From NCBI RefSeq assembly GCF_012396615.1, contig NZ_JAAXPV010000007.1, positions 1 to 64,000 of the forward strand: a stretch of DNA of 64,000 bases, given 5' to 3'. Below are positions 35,088-44,312 of this stretch, in pieces. Below the pieces are notes generated by a model, which saw only the letters and a program-made list of their open reading frames with translations, was not told the DNA's origin and made no database searches. The position numbers and the translations under genes are program-made. Every line of letters starts with the position of its first letter. Positions within the stretch are counted from its first letter, which is position 1. This DNA is from Rothia terrae (GTDB lineage: Bacteria; Actinomycetota; Actinomycetes; Actinomycetales; Micrococcaceae).

Positions 35088-36230
35088 TTAGCGGGTACTG
35101 ATTCCCAGCACCTTGCCGAAAGTACCCAGCTTGGTAGCGGTTTCAGCGTGCTCGCTCTCAGGTTGCGATGCGCGCACAATACCTGCACCCGCGAAAAGAG
35201 TTGCACGGTGCGGTCTCACTCGGGCGCAACGTAGCACCAGCGCCCACGAGCCATTGCCGTCCGCATCCATGTAGCCCACTAAGCCACCAAAATAGCCGCG
35301 GTCAAAGTCCTCGTACTCGCGGATGCTCTCTAGCGCAATATCGCGCGGAGTACCGCAAATCGCTGGCGTGGGGTGGATAGCCCGGGCACCATCTAGCGAG
35401 CTCAGATGCCCTTTGAGGACGCCGGTAATTTTGGTTCCCAGGTGCCAGAGCTGCGGGGTGGTCATGAGCTCGGGAACAGCGGGAGCATCAAGTTCCTCTG
35501 TTAAAGGGGCAAGACGCGAGCGGATATCATCAATGACGGTGGCGTGTTCGGCGCGGTCTTTAGCGGAGCGCATCAGCTGCTCACCAATTTGCATATCTTC
35601 AAGGTCGCCGGGGTGCGCAGAACGCTGAGCCGAACCGGCCAAAGGATGCGTGTTGAAGCGTCCGCCGGCTTCTGTCTTAAACACGAGTTCGGGAGAAGCT
35701 CCCATGAGGTACTCATCGGAATCCGGCAATTTTACGGAGAACGTGTAGGCGCGAGGCTGTTGCAGGGTCAGGTTATCGTAAACATCAGCAATTTTAAGCG
35801 GCTGGTCGTAGTGGGCGGTGAGGGTGCGTGCCAGCACGACCTTGTCGAACTCGCCGTTGTTCATGCGCGCAACCGCATCCCCTACAGCCTGACGATAGCG
35901 CGGGTTATCAATGCCCTCGACGCGGCTGGGAGCTGGGAAGTTATGCGAGCCGTCGGTAGCAGTGTCAGCGTCCTTTCGCTCTTCGACCGTGTAACTTTGC
36001 GGAACCCACAGGGTTGCAGGACGAGACGGATCAAACGGCACCAGCCCCATCACAATAGATTTCTGTGCGCGCGCGGTTTCAAGCGCTGTTTCTTCAGTAA
36101 CAGCAGTTAGCGCACCGGCGCTGGTGATGCTCTGGTGGCCCACACTCATCACAAAATCAGCAAACGGTTGCTCAATACTCACGGGCGAAAACTTTCTTTC
36201 TCGAAGCGCATTCGTTGTTAGTGTACTCAT
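35088..36230 (-). CDS. entC: Isochorismate synthase
   Basis: A 380-residue chorismate-binding enzyme converting chorismate to isochorismate, the first committed step of 2,3-dihydroxybenzoate siderophores. Family blocks: RYRQAVGDAVARMNNGEFDKVVLARTL, YLMGASPELVFKTEAGGRFNTHPLAGSA and STPAICGTPRDIAL-like PTPAICGTPRDIALE (C-terminal). The Glu/Lys metal-site residues lie in SIREYEDFDRGYFGGLVGY. It resembles EntC/DhbC more than menaquinone MenF by the neighbours. Third gene of entB-entA-entC; its start abuts the entA stop. No terminator obvious in the 3-bp gap before the convergent pptase gene. Confidence 0.92.
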   Translation of the reverse strand: MSTLTTNALRERKFSPVSIEQPFADFVMSVGHQSITSAGALTAVTEETALETARAQKSIVMGLVPFDPSRPATLWVPQSYTVEERKDADTATDGSHNFPAPSRVEGIDNPRYRQAVGDAVARMNNGEFDKVVLARTLTAHYDQPLKIADVYDNLTLQQPRAYTFSVKLPDSDEYLMGASPELVFKTEAGGRFNTHPLAGSAQRSAHPGDLEDMQIGEQLMRSAKDRAEHATVIDDIRSRLAPLTEELDAPAVPELMTTPQLWHLGTKITGVLKGHLSSLDGARAIHPTPAICGTPRDIALESIREYEDFDRGYFGGLVGYMDADGNGSWALVLRCARVRPHRATLFAGAGIVRASQPESEHAETATKLGTFGKVLGISTR

Positions 36231-36998
36231 CTAAAACGTTGCACCACCATCGACTGTTAGCTCCTGCATTGTCACGTGACGGGAGCGTGAATCTACGAGA
36301 AACTCGATGACAGCTGCAATGTCCTCAGGCTCAGCGATGCGTCCGAGCGGAATACCGAGCCTGAAATTCTTGCTGTTACCTTCAACCGGCTGGTGAGATA
36401 AGTCTTCACCGCGCCAGGCGTCGGTAATCATTGGTGTGCGTGTGGTTCCCGGGCACACGGTGTTCACTCGAATACCGTACTGTGCCAGTTGCAAACCAAA
36501 ACTTAAACTTACACTCGATGCAGATGCTTTAGAGGCACCGTATGCACCGAATTCCGCTCTGGGCGTGTGTGAGGCGTTAGAACTCACCGTGACAATACCG
36601 CGTGCGTTAGTGCTATCTTTCGGGTTCTGTTCAATCATGAGCTGCGCAAATTCGCGGATCACGAGAAAGACTCCGGTGGAGTTCACCGCGTGCAACTGCT
36701 GCCAGCTTTCGAGCGAGGTTTCTAGTAGCGGCTGGCTGTGAGCGATGCCGGCGCACAGCGCAAGCCCCTGCAATTCTACTCCTAGTGATTGAACCGAAGA
36801 TCTAAGAGCGAGGATGCTGTCTGCCCGGCTCATATCGGCTGGGAAGTAGGGAGTATTCGACTCTTCACCAAAGTTCTCTCTCCACTGCTGAGCGCTCAGC
36901 ACATCTGTTGCGACTACCCCGTAGCCAGCTAAACGGAGAGCCTCGGTGGTGGCGCGTCCCACTCCCCCGGCAGCGCCCGTCACAAGAACATATTTCAT
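36231..36998 (-). CDS. entA: 2,3-dihydro-2,3-dihydroxybenzoate dehydrogenase
   Basis: A 255-residue short-chain dehydrogenase. NAD+ binding motif VTGAAGGVGRATTEAL (about 5-20). Catalytic Ser and the YxxxK motif lie in TVSSNASHTPRAEFGAYGASKAS (Tyr about 153, Lys about 157). NxxG and GTTRTPMI occur C-terminally. It oxidises 2,3-dihydro-2,3-dihydroxybenzoate to 2,3-dihydroxybenzoate. The EntA assignment rests on position between entB and entC and on the sequence class. It overlaps entB by 4 bp (ATGA type), so translation is likely coupled. Length and motif spacing are normal. Confidence 0.9.
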   Translation of the reverse strand: MKYVLVTGAAGGVGRATTEALRLAGYGVVATDVLSAQQWRENFGEESNTPYFPADMSRADSILALRSSVQSLGVELQGLALCAGIAHSQPLLETSLESWQQLHAVNSTGVFLVIREFAQLMIEQNPKDSTNARGIVTVSSNASHTPRAEFGAYGASKASASSVSLSFGLQLAQYGIRVNTVCPGTTRTPMITDAWRGEDLSHQPVEGNSKNFRLGIPLGRIAEPEDIAAVIEFLVDSRSRHVTMQELTVDGGATF

Positions 36999-37651
36999 GC
37001 GGCGCCCCTTACGCGAGTTCCGCTACCGAGCTGATCCAGTGCTTGCTGGGTAGAGCACACAAGACCGCATCGTGAGGCAACATAGTCGCAGGCCATCTGA
37101 TGCTTTTCAAGGCTGAAATCAGCGAGCGCATCGTGAATAAAGAAGGGCTGGGTCTCGTGCATGAACGCGTCAAGAGCGGTCGTCATGCAACCGATATGAG
37201 CGTACACACCGGTAATCAAAAGCTGGTCGCGACCCCAGCTCTTCATCTGCTCACGAAGATCGGTGTGCGCGAAGGCTGAGTAACGCCACTTGGTCAAGAG
37301 CTCCGATTCTTGTGCCTGTAGCTCTTCAATGATGGCAGCGGCTTCATCGCTTTGCAGACCGGTACCCCAAAAATCTGTCAGTAGCGCGCGTTTTTCTGCC
37401 GTTTGACGCGGTGGTTGAGCTGAAAAAACTACGGGAATATCTTGCTCGCGTGCGGCGGCAATAAGCGCTGCGATGGAATTAATAGCAACGTTGATTTGAG
37501 CAGAAGAATCGGAGCGATCGAATGCGTTGATGAAGTACTGCTGCATATCGTGCACAAGCAACACGGCGCGGGCAGGATCCAGCGTCCACTCAACGGTGTT
37601 GGTGAGGTTTGCGGGCGTATATCGATAGCCGGAAATCTGAGGTAGAGCCAT
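36995..37651 (-). CDS. entB: Isochorismatase (stand-alone EntB-type domain)
   Basis: A 218-residue isochorismate lyase/isochorismatase domain that makes 2,3-dihydro-2,3-dihydroxybenzoate from isochorismate. Active-site motifs: AVLLVHDMQQYF (Asp about 36) and VYAHIGCMTTALDAFMHETQPFFIHDALADFS near the C-terminal half, very like EntB/DhbB. Bifunctional EntB is about 285 residues and ends with an aryl carrier domain; this protein ends right after the isochorismatase domain, so the carrier must be elsewhere. ATG 37651 is preferred to 37711 because GGAGAAAGC precedes it and the residues before it are not conserved. First gene of the operon. Confidence 0.93.
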   Translation of the reverse strand: MALPQISGYRYTPANLTNTVEWTLDPARAVLLVHDMQQYFINAFDRSDSSAQINVAINSIAALIAAAREQDIPVVFSAQPPRQTAEKRALLTDFWGTGLQSDEAAAIIEELQAQESELLTKWRYSAFAHTDLREQMKSWGRDQLLITGVYAHIGCMTTALDAFMHETQPFFIHDALADFSLEKHQMACDYVASRCGLVCSTQQALDQLGSGTRVRGAA

Positions 37652-37713
37652 GCTTTCTCCTAGAGACTGTGGTTTTGTACCGGTGACCAGAGAAAACACT
37701 AACACACTCAAAC

Positions 37714-37727
37714 TTAGGTTTACCTAA
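37714..37727. promoter_or_regulatory. DtxR/IdeR iron box upstream of entBAC
   Basis: TTAGGTTTACCTAA is a perfect 14-bp palindrome, close to the core of the DtxR consensus (TTAGGTTAGCCTAACCTAA), 63 bp before the entB start. A second related site, TTAGGTTTAATGAAATTAGCC, lies at about 37736-37756. The DtxR-type regulator gene is in the same window. Iron-dependent repression is inferred. Confidence 0.65.
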
Positions 37728-37921
37728 TTAAGTGATTAGGTTTAATGAAATTAGCCTTAAGCTGCACCTTATCAAAATGTTCCTATACTGCGAATTGGAA
37801 CGGCTTACGCTAGACACGTTTTTTACACAGCCCCACATAACCTCATTTAGTGAAGTGAGGCACATACCATGACGGTATACATTCACTTATTTTTCGAACC
37901 ACACTTTTAGAAAGTACCGTC

Positions 37922-38746
37922 ATGCCCCGCAAGCTCTTCTGCGAGATCTCTCCGCTCACCTACCAAATCTCCCGCCGCAAAAGCATCCTCACTCGACAGA
38001 TCAAAGACCGCCTCAGCAAAGAACATTTTGCAACCGCTAAAAGCAATGAAAAACTGTCGGTGGTGATCTACAAGCACAATTCTCTGATTCGCCGCCAGCT
38101 CGGCAATACGCGCATGGACCTTCAAGAAAACAAGGCGCAAAACCTCAAAATCTGCACTCCGCTCGTCAACGGCGTGCTTATCAAGCCCGGCGAAGTCTCT
38201 TCACTCTGGAAGCTCGTTGGTGAATGCACACCGAAGAAAGGCTATAAAGAAGGGCTGATGGTTGGACGCGAAGAGGACGCCCAGTCCGGTATTGGCGGCG
38301 GCATGTGCCAGTTCTCAAACCTTATCCACTGGATGGTGCTACACACCCCCTTTGGAATCGTGGAACACCACCACCATGACGGTGTTGATATGTTCCCTGA
38401 TTTTGGTCGCAAAGTCTCTTTCGGCACCGACACCTCGATTGTTTACAACTACCTCGATTACAGGTTCCGCAACACCACCGATAAGACCTACCAGCTCATC
38501 ACCTACACCGATGACGAATACCTCTACGGTGAATTGCGTTCCACCGAGCACCAAGACTTCAAATACCGCATCAAAGTCGAAGACGAGTTCTTCAGCAAAG
38601 AAAACGGCACGGTCTACCGCAACTCCAAAATTTACAAGCGAACCATCGACCGCGCCTCCGGCAATGATGTCGAAAAACAGCTCATCAAAACCAACCACGC
38701 AAAGGTACTCTACGATACGAGCAACCTTGAGATTATAGAGATGTAA
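37922..38746 (+). CDS. VanW family protein
   Basis: A 274-residue soluble protein of the VanW family, found in vanB-type clusters and widely in Gram-positive bacteria, function unknown. The diagnostic core is SLWKLVGECTPKKGYKEGLM and the GIGGGMCQFSNLIHWMVLHTP segment (about 120-145), followed by HHHHDGVDMFPDFGRKVSFGTDTSIVYNYLDYRFRN. No signal peptide or membrane segment at the N-terminus. No vanA/B ligase, vanH or vanX nearby, so it gives no evidence of vancomycin resistance. AGAAAG precedes ATG 37922. Confidence 0.9.
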   Translation: MPRKLFCEISPLTYQISRRKSILTRQIKDRLSKEHFATAKSNEKLSVVIYKHNSLIRRQLGNTRMDLQENKAQNLKICTPLVNGVLIKPGEVSSLWKLVGECTPKKGYKEGLMVGREEDAQSGIGGGMCQFSNLIHWMVLHTPFGIVEHHHHDGVDMFPDFGRKVSFGTDTSIVYNYLDYRFRNTTDKTYQLITYTDDEYLYGELRSTEHQDFKYRIKVEDEFFSKENGTVYRNSKIYKRTIDRASGNDVEKQLIKTNHAKVLYDTSNLEIIEM

Positions 38747-38834
38747 GTACGACCGCGTATTACCCCGATACTCGTGTAGTTCTGCCCGAAAAGAGTAGGG
38801 TGAAAGTACCGGCCTCTACGACAAAGGAGTAACC

Positions 38835-39251
38835 ATGGCAAGCAAAAACGAACAAGAAGTTAAGAACAGTCTTTTCGGTTTCGGTGAGCCCAATGAGGCT
38901 TTTGGCCAGTACTTTATCGGTCAGAGCTTCCTCAAAGGGCTAGTGAATGAAGACGACGTGGACGTCATGGTCGCAAACGTCAGCTTTGAACCTGATTGCC
39001 GCAATAACTGGCACAAACATGTGGGTGGCTACCAGATTCTGCTGGTGACCGAAGGTGAAGGCTGGTATCAGGAGGACGGCCAGGCAGCTCGTAAACTCAC
39101 CGCAGGTGACGTCGTTGTGACCAAGGACGGTGTCAAGCACTGGCACGGCGCAACCAAGGATTCGTGGTTCAACCACGTTGCCATTACCGCTGGCGAAGGT
39201 GAATGGCTTGAGCCCGTTGACGATGATCACTACAACGCTTTAGAAGGCTAA
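38835..39251 (+). CDS. Cupin-domain protein
   Basis: A 138-residue single-domain cupin. Metal-binding motif 1 has His60 and His62 in NNWHKHVGG, with Gln67 in YQILLVTEGEGWYQEDG where Glu is common; motif 2 has His102 and His104 in DGVKHWHGAT. The shape is that of the carboxymuconolactone decarboxylase-associated cupins. Strong AAAGGAG ribosome site 6 bp before the ATG. It is followed by a perfect long terminator, so it is a monocistronic unit. Substrate unknown. Confidence 0.88.
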   Translation: MASKNEQEVKNSLFGFGEPNEAFGQYFIGQSFLKGLVNEDDVDVMVANVSFEPDCRNNWHKHVGGYQILLVTEGEGWYQEDGQAARKLTAGDVVVTKDGVKHWHGATKDSWFNHVAITAGEGEWLEPVDDDHYNALEG

Positions 39252-39270
39252 AGACCTTCCCCGCAGAATA

Positions 39271-39340
39271 GCCCCGCCCGATATTGCTCTTACGCATGCG
39301 GTTTGCATCCTCGGTAGCAATATTGGGCGGGGCATTTTTT
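39271..39340 (+). terminator. Terminator of the cupin gene
   Basis: An 18-bp stem: gccccgcccgatattgct (39271-39288) / agcaatattgggcggggc (39316-39333), followed by ATTTTTT, with one G-U pair. Confidence 0.85.
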
Positions 39341-39355
39341 ATTTGAGCTACGCCT

Positions 39356-40048
39356 TTAGGACGCGGGTTTGTTCAGCAGTGCCTCGCGAACAATCTGCCC
39401 CACCGCGCGTGCCGACTGCGGGTTTTGGCCGGTGATGACGCGTCCGTCAACCTGAGTGAACGAGGTGTAAGGAAGCGCCGCCTTGGTGTAGTTGGCACCC
39501 ACTTCTTTGAGGCGATCTTCAAGCAGGAACGGCACATGCTTGGTACGCATAGCCAGCTTCTCTTCAGTGTTCGAGAAACCTGTGATGGTCTTACCTGCAA
39601 TAAGAGCGCGGCCATTGATGCTGACCGTGCTCAACGCACCAACACCGTGGCACACGGCCGAGACGAGTCCGCCGTTACTGTAAATTTTCGCAGTGAAAGC
39701 ATCGAGCTCGGGATTGCCCACAAAATCAAACATGGTGCCGTGACCACCGGTGAAGTAAATAGCGCTGAAGTCATCGGGGTTGAGGTCTGAGAGCTTAGCT
39801 GTTTCGCGCAACGCCTTGCGGAAGGCAGGATCTTTGAAGTGTTTTTCGGTTTTTCCGTCCACAAACATTTTGCCCAGGCTCACCGGGTCGAAAGGAGTGT
39901 TTCCACCCTGCGGGCTGGCGATCACTACGGGAATTTCAGCATTCACTTCATCATAGAAATGCGTCAGTTCGCTAAACCACAGGCCGGTGGGAGTATCAAA
40001 CTTTTCGTATTTTTCGGTGTTGGTAACCACCGCGAGAACCGGTTTCAT
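39356..40048 (-). CDS. DJ-1/PfpI superfamily protein (HchA/YajL-like class I amidotransferase fold)
   Basis: A 230-residue protein of the type 1 glutamine amidotransferase-like group. Motifs: the N-terminal GLWFSELTHFYDE with Glu27, IYFTGGHGTMFDF (about 97-109), and the nucleophile elbow VSAVCHGVGAL with Cys133 and His134. The C-terminal half has TGFSNTEEKLAM, as in yeast/bacterial HchA-type chaperone/glyoxalase III proteins. AAGGAG lies 6 bp before the ATG. It is a second DJ-1 family gene in the window (see 11823), from a different branch. Role: glyoxal/methylglyoxal detoxification or stress response is typical of the family. Confidence 0.88.
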   Translation of the reverse strand: MKPVLAVVTNTEKYEKFDTPTGLWFSELTHFYDEVNAEIPVVIASPQGGNTPFDPVSLGKMFVDGKTEKHFKDPAFRKALRETAKLSDLNPDDFSAIYFTGGHGTMFDFVGNPELDAFTAKIYSNGGLVSAVCHGVGALSTVSINGRALIAGKTITGFSNTEEKLAMRTKHVPFLLEDRLKEVGANYTKAALPYTSFTQVDGRVITGQNPQSARAVGQIVREALLNKPAS

Positions 40049-40086
40049 TTTTCTCCTTGCAACAATTAGTAATTACACTTACCAAT

Positions 40087-41217
40087 TTACGCGCGTTGCA
40101 ACAATACCGCCACTTCATAGTGATTCGTATGCGGGAACATATCAAAAACACGCCCCTCCACAGGCTTCAGCGAGGGCATCTTCTCAAGATCTTTCACCAG
40201 CGAGCGCGCATTACAGCTGGAGTAAACAACCGTTTGAATTCCCGAGTGCTCCAGCCACTGCGCTAACTGCTCACCAATACCGCGTCGCGGCGGATTGACA
40301 ACAACGCACTCGGGTAACTCTTGAGCATCAACGGCAAAAGTCGTGGCGTCCTGCGCAATGAAAGTCAGGTTATCAAGCCCTTTTTCATCCACAGTGCGTT
40401 GCGCAGAAGCAATGGCTTCTTCACTAATTTCAATACCGGTAATGGACGCGTCAGGTAAAGCCTGCGCGCTATGCAGGGCAAAACCGCCAACCCCGCAATA
40501 GAGATCCCACAGCGTGTGCGGTGCGGCATCCGCTACCCACTGCGCACCTTGAGCATAAAGCGCCTCGGCAATAGCGGTATTTGTCTGAAAGAAGCTTTGC
40601 GGGCGCAGGTGCAAATCCATGCCGTTAACCTGCATCGGCAGGGTTTGCTGCTCGGTCAGAATAATTTCTTCCCCACCCTCAACCACCGCTTTATGCTCGC
40701 GCAAAAGGTTGATAGAAACTACGCTAATTGCCGGATTCCGTTGTTGCAACCACGAGATTTCGCGACGAATAGGCACCAGAAGTTTTTTAGAGCGCAACAC
40801 AAAACGGAGCATCAGCTCACCGCTGGGGCTGGCTGTTACCAGAATATTTTTCAGCTCGCCTTTTCGTGCGGGCACGCTATAGGGCGTTAAGGATGCCCGC
40901 TGAATCAGCTCGCGAAGAACCGGCATCAGCGCCAGAATATCGAAGGTATACAGCGGACATTCGCTCAGATCAACACCGTTGCCCTCCCGATTAAGAATGC
41001 CCAAGACAGGGTTCTGATGCGTGCCAGAAACAACAATTTTTGCCTTGTTACGGAAAGCTGATTCTTTACTGGCTACCGGCGAGAGCCAGCGCAACTGAGC
41101 GTGCTTGTGAAGCAGTGCTTTCGCATCCGCATCCTTAGACTCAAGTTGCGTAGCGTAGGGCACACGAATTTGGGTGCACGAGCGGCACACACCGGCATCA
41201 AAATAGTCACACTGCAT
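40087..41217 (-). CDS. rlmC: 23S rRNA (uracil747-C5)-methyltransferase RlmC
   Basis: A 376-residue SAM-dependent RNA m5U methyltransferase of the RumA/RlmC type. An Fe-S cluster is suggested by the Cys residues at the N-terminus (MQCDYFDAGVCRSCTQI, with a fourth Cys in DLSECPLY). Catalytic domain: the QSFFQTNTAIAEALYAQ, LWDLYCGVGGFAL SAM-binding motif, VVNPPRRGIG, and the catalytic Cys in VVYSSCNARSL (about 349). It lacks an N-terminal TRAM domain, as in RlmC (and RumB), in contrast to RlmD. Length is normal. Monocistronic by position; the MFS pseudogene lies 11 bp upstream in the same orientation. Confidence 0.9.
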   Translation of the reverse strand: MQCDYFDAGVCRSCTQIRVPYATQLESKDADAKALLHKHAQLRWLSPVASKESAFRNKAKIVVSGTHQNPVLGILNREGNGVDLSECPLYTFDILALMPVLRELIQRASLTPYSVPARKGELKNILVTASPSGELMLRFVLRSKKLLVPIRREISWLQQRNPAISVVSINLLREHKAVVEGGEEIILTEQQTLPMQVNGMDLHLRPQSFFQTNTAIAEALYAQGAQWVADAAPHTLWDLYCGVGGFALHSAQALPDASITGIEISEEAIASAQRTVDEKGLDNLTFIAQDATTFAVDAQELPECVVVNPPRRGIGEQLAQWLEHSGIQTVVYSSCNARSLVKDLEKMPSLKPVEGRVFDMFPHTNHYEVAVLLQRA

Positions 41218-41228
41218 AGGGCACCATT

Positions 41229-42545
41229 CTACCGGTCCATCGCAGTCGGTCCCGTACGCGCATAGTTGATGGTCTTTTCTATGCCCGAGACACCGATGAG
41301 CACGCAGGTAAACCAGATAGCGCCAGCTGGCCCCAATGGCGATGCCACGGCACCGGCAATCAGCGGGATAGTGACCTGCCCAAGACGGTTACCCAGCAGA
41401 CGCACGGCAAGGGCCGGCGAGCGCCAAGAAACAGGAACCTCTTTGACAATCATGGTCATCGTCAGCGGTTGGGCAATTCCTACAAAGAAACCACCGATGA
41501 GCATCACAATCACCGAAATAGTCACATTGTTGATGGTGGGTGGAATCAGCGCGATGAGCACGGCGCTCACGAGCAAAGAGGTAATCACTAGCTGACTTCG
41601 ATTCCATCGACGGCTCAAGGACGACAGTGAAAAACGAGAAACGATTGTGGCAGCAGAACGAATAGCTAGCAGGAGGCCGATCCACGCGGGCGAAACTCCG
41701 GCCGCCTCACCCACCAGCGGCATGAAGGAGATCAAGATATCGGTTACCGACAGCATGCCCAACGAGGCAAACATATTTGAGACAACGCCGTGCCGACGCA
41801 TAATTTTGAGAGTGGTCGCCTTGCCAGGATTGCTATCCGAGGCACCGGCAAGAGGCTTTTCGCCCAGAACCTCCGCTGTGGACTCCTGCGGTACCTCTTC
41901 GACCTGCGCCGTTATCGGAATTTCCGAGGTCAGTGCTGGCATTTCTTTCAAACGCACAGGCCAGAGCATGAGCGGCACCGACACTATCGCGAACACAGCA
42001 CCCAGCCACAAAGCAAGATTAATCAGGTGCATACGATCACCACCTGTACTGTCACCCAGCAATAAGCCACCCAGTAAGGGGCCCAGCAACTGCCCGGCAG
42101 CAATGCCGGCTGTCTGCCAGCCAAAACCTTTATCAAGCGTCGCATCCGTAGAGTAACGGGTTACCGATGCCTGCTATGAAATCACAAAGATAAGATGACC
42201 AAAGCCCAGCAGGACGCTCGCACACGCAACACCAAAAACGGATGGCACCAGCGCCATCAGCACCGCACCAATACCGATGAGCAAACCGCCCGCCATCACG
42301 GTATGCCGCAGATTTTTGACCCGCTCGGTGTAGCGTCCAAACCAAATCGCCAGAAAGACAGGAACCAGCGCGTATAGAGCCGTCAATGCACCGATCAAGG
42401 CCTCGCTAGCACCCAGCTCAATGAGCTTATAGCTCATCTGCGGACGTGCCATATTCAAGGCGGTTTGCGAGGTCAGCGAGAAAGCAACGAGAGTCCACAG
42501 CCATGCTTGAGGCCTGGATGCTGATGCGGCGGATGAGTAATTCAC
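41229..42545 (-). pseudogene. MFS transporter with one in-frame amber codon
   Basis: A single reading frame of 439 codons from GTG 42545 (ribosome site AGGAG) to the stop at 41229, interrupted only by TAG at 42174-42176. It is read as FVIS-stop-QASVTRYSTDATLDKGFGWQTAGIAAGQLLGPLLGG, so the tag replaces what is likely Gln. Two sets of six transmembrane helices and the MFS loop (GRYTERVKNLRH, about residue 76-87) are present. Apart from the stop the gene looks healthy: either a recent nonsense mutation, a sequence error, or a rare suppressed reading. Substrate unknown. Confidence 0.85.
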
Positions 42546-42610
42546 AGCGGCTCCTAGGCAGGCTAAATTTTTCTGTGCGCGATGACCCAGGGTATACCCC
42601 GTAACGAAAA

Positions 42611-42665
42611 CCACCGGCGACTAGATGGTCAAGAACCTATAGAAGGTTCTTCTAGTCACCGGTGG
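42611..42665. terminator. Terminator of the UhpT-like gene
   Basis: A stem of about 15 bp with two mismatches, ccaccggcgactaga (42611-42625) / tctagtcaccggtgg (42651-42665), with an inner stem aagaacct/aggttctt. Confidence 0.8.
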
Positions 42666-42692
42666 TTTTACCCTCGGTAAGCAGACAGCGGC

Positions 42693-44102
42693 TTAAGCAA
42701 TCAATTCGTTACGTTCTTCTGCTGCCTGCAGTCGGCGGATGCGTCGTTCTTCGCCGTAAGCAACAATGAGCAAGCAGATAATGCCCAGCACCAAAGCTGC
42801 GTAGAAAACGGTGAATACTGCGCCCCAGCCGTGCAAAAGGTGACCGAAAACGGTAAGACCGTCGCGTTCGGGGTCCGCAATTGCAGCCAGCCCAACCTTC
42901 GCCATGGAGTCACCAAAAAGGTAACCGAAAGTACCGGTCATACCGTTTGCAACACTCACCGCACGCTTGGGCACAAAGCCAACCAGCGAGACACCGATCA
43001 GTAGCTGCGGGCCAAAGATCAGTGCGCCCAGGCAGAAGAGCGCAATGTTCACGGTCATCACGTTGGTTGCGTTCTTGTACATACCCACCGCGAAGAAAAT
43101 AAGCAGCATACAGCCGACCGCAACCACCGCGCGTCGTCCCTTGAGAAGGTCAGAGACGTAACCCCACAGCAAGCTGGCAACCAGCGCACCGATTTCAAAG
43201 TAGAAAATCGTGTTAACGGCATCGCCCTTATCAAAGTGCAGTGCCTCAGTGACATAGAGCGGAGCCCAGTTATCAATGCCGATGCGCACAATGTACACAA
43301 AGATATTTGAGACACACAGCAACCAGATCCACGGGTTTTTGAGAACGTAGGTGGTGAAAATCTGCCACTTAGTCAGCGACTCAGCTTCGGTATTCTCGGC
43401 CTCGATAGCCTCACCCCAGATTTCTTCGCTGCGGTTCCAGCCCAGCTCCTCGGGGTCGTCCTTGCCGATGAATAGACCTGCAATACCGATAGCCAAACCA
43501 ATCAGCGCGGGGAAAATGAACATACCAACAACGTGACCGTTGAAGAAGATGTTAGCGCCCCACAGTGCAAGACCACCGGCGATTGCGCCACCCACGTTGT
43601 GCGAGGCATTCCAGAAGCCTAAGAAGCGTCCGCGCTTAGTACGCGGCGCCCACCGAGAAATAGTCGAGTAGGACGCCGGACCACCCGCAGCCTGGAACAG
43701 GCCGTTCAATCCCCACAGCACGATAAAAATACCGATAGCTGAGCCGAACGCGCTGAGCAAAAGCCCCATGGTAAGAACCATGAGCGAGGCGAGAATCAGC
43801 AGTGCTGAGACCAGCTTTTTGGAATTCTTACCGTCGACGAAGTATCCGACCAGAGTCTTGCCCAGACCATAGGTAATAGAAAAAGCAAGACCGATATAAC
43901 CCAGCTCTAGGGTGCTAAGACCATACTCTTCTTTGAGCAGAGGCTGAGCGGCCTTGAAATTGTTACGGATAAGGTACATGGACATGTACACGAAGAACAC
44001 AACGAAAAAGGCTTTAAGAAACTGACCGAGCCACTGCTTACGCTGTACAGAAAGAGGGATTCCCTTATTGGGAACCTTGTTAACTTCAAAGAATTGAAGC
44101 AC
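42693..44102 (-). CDS. uhpT: UhpT/GlpT-family organophosphate:phosphate antiporter
   Basis: A 469-residue 12-TM MFS member closest to UhpT. Conserved segments: MYLIRNNFKAAQPLLKEEYGLS, LGYIGLAFSITYGLGKTLVGYFVDGKNSKK, LNGLFQAAGGPASYSTISRWAPRTKRGRFLGFWNASHNVGG and GHVVGMFIFPALIGL. Arg residues equivalent to the substrate-binding pair of GlpT/UhpT lie in YLIRNN and in a TM7-region helix. It exchanges hexose-6-phosphates (possibly others) for phosphate. It is not next to a UhpABC sensor system. A terminator lies downstream. Start ATG at 44102. Confidence 0.9.
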   Translation of the reverse strand: MLQFFEVNKVPNKGIPLSVQRKQWLGQFLKAFFVVFFVYMSMYLIRNNFKAAQPLLKEEYGLSTLELGYIGLAFSITYGLGKTLVGYFVDGKNSKKLVSALLILASLMVLTMGLLLSAFGSAIGIFIVLWGLNGLFQAAGGPASYSTISRWAPRTKRGRFLGFWNASHNVGGAIAGGLALWGANIFFNGHVVGMFIFPALIGLAIGIAGLFIGKDDPEELGWNRSEEIWGEAIEAENTEAESLTKWQIFTTYVLKNPWIWLLCVSNIFVYIVRIGIDNWAPLYVTEALHFDKGDAVNTIFYFEIGALVASLLWGYVSDLLKGRRAVVAVGCMLLIFFAVGMYKNATNVMTVNIALFCLGALIFGPQLLIGVSLVGFVPKRAVSVANGMTGTFGYLFGDSMAKVGLAAIADPERDGLTVFGHLLHGWGAVFTVFYAALVLGIICLLIVAYGEERRIRRLQAAEERNELIA

Positions 44103-44312
44103 GATAGCACTCCCTATGAATGTGAATGGTGTGTGAGAACAACTGTTCTTACTGCCAGCTTAAACCCGAATTTATACCAAACGGTTCATTTTCCTGCTTC
44201 TGGATTTTGTTCCAAAATTTGGCGATAAAGAAGTGAAAATACTTTCTAAACATTCGATGTACCCACGAAAATAAATAGAAATTTCCCCCGCACTTTTTAT
44301 TTCTAGGGAAAC

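Noticed and set aside
35544-36110. A 188-codon ORF opposite entC
   Set aside because: It is a shadow of a conserved chorismate-binding gene.
37922-38746. Vancomycin resistance cluster from the VanW gene
   Set aside because: No vanA/B, vanH, vanX or vanRS. VanW and VanZ homologues are common without resistance.
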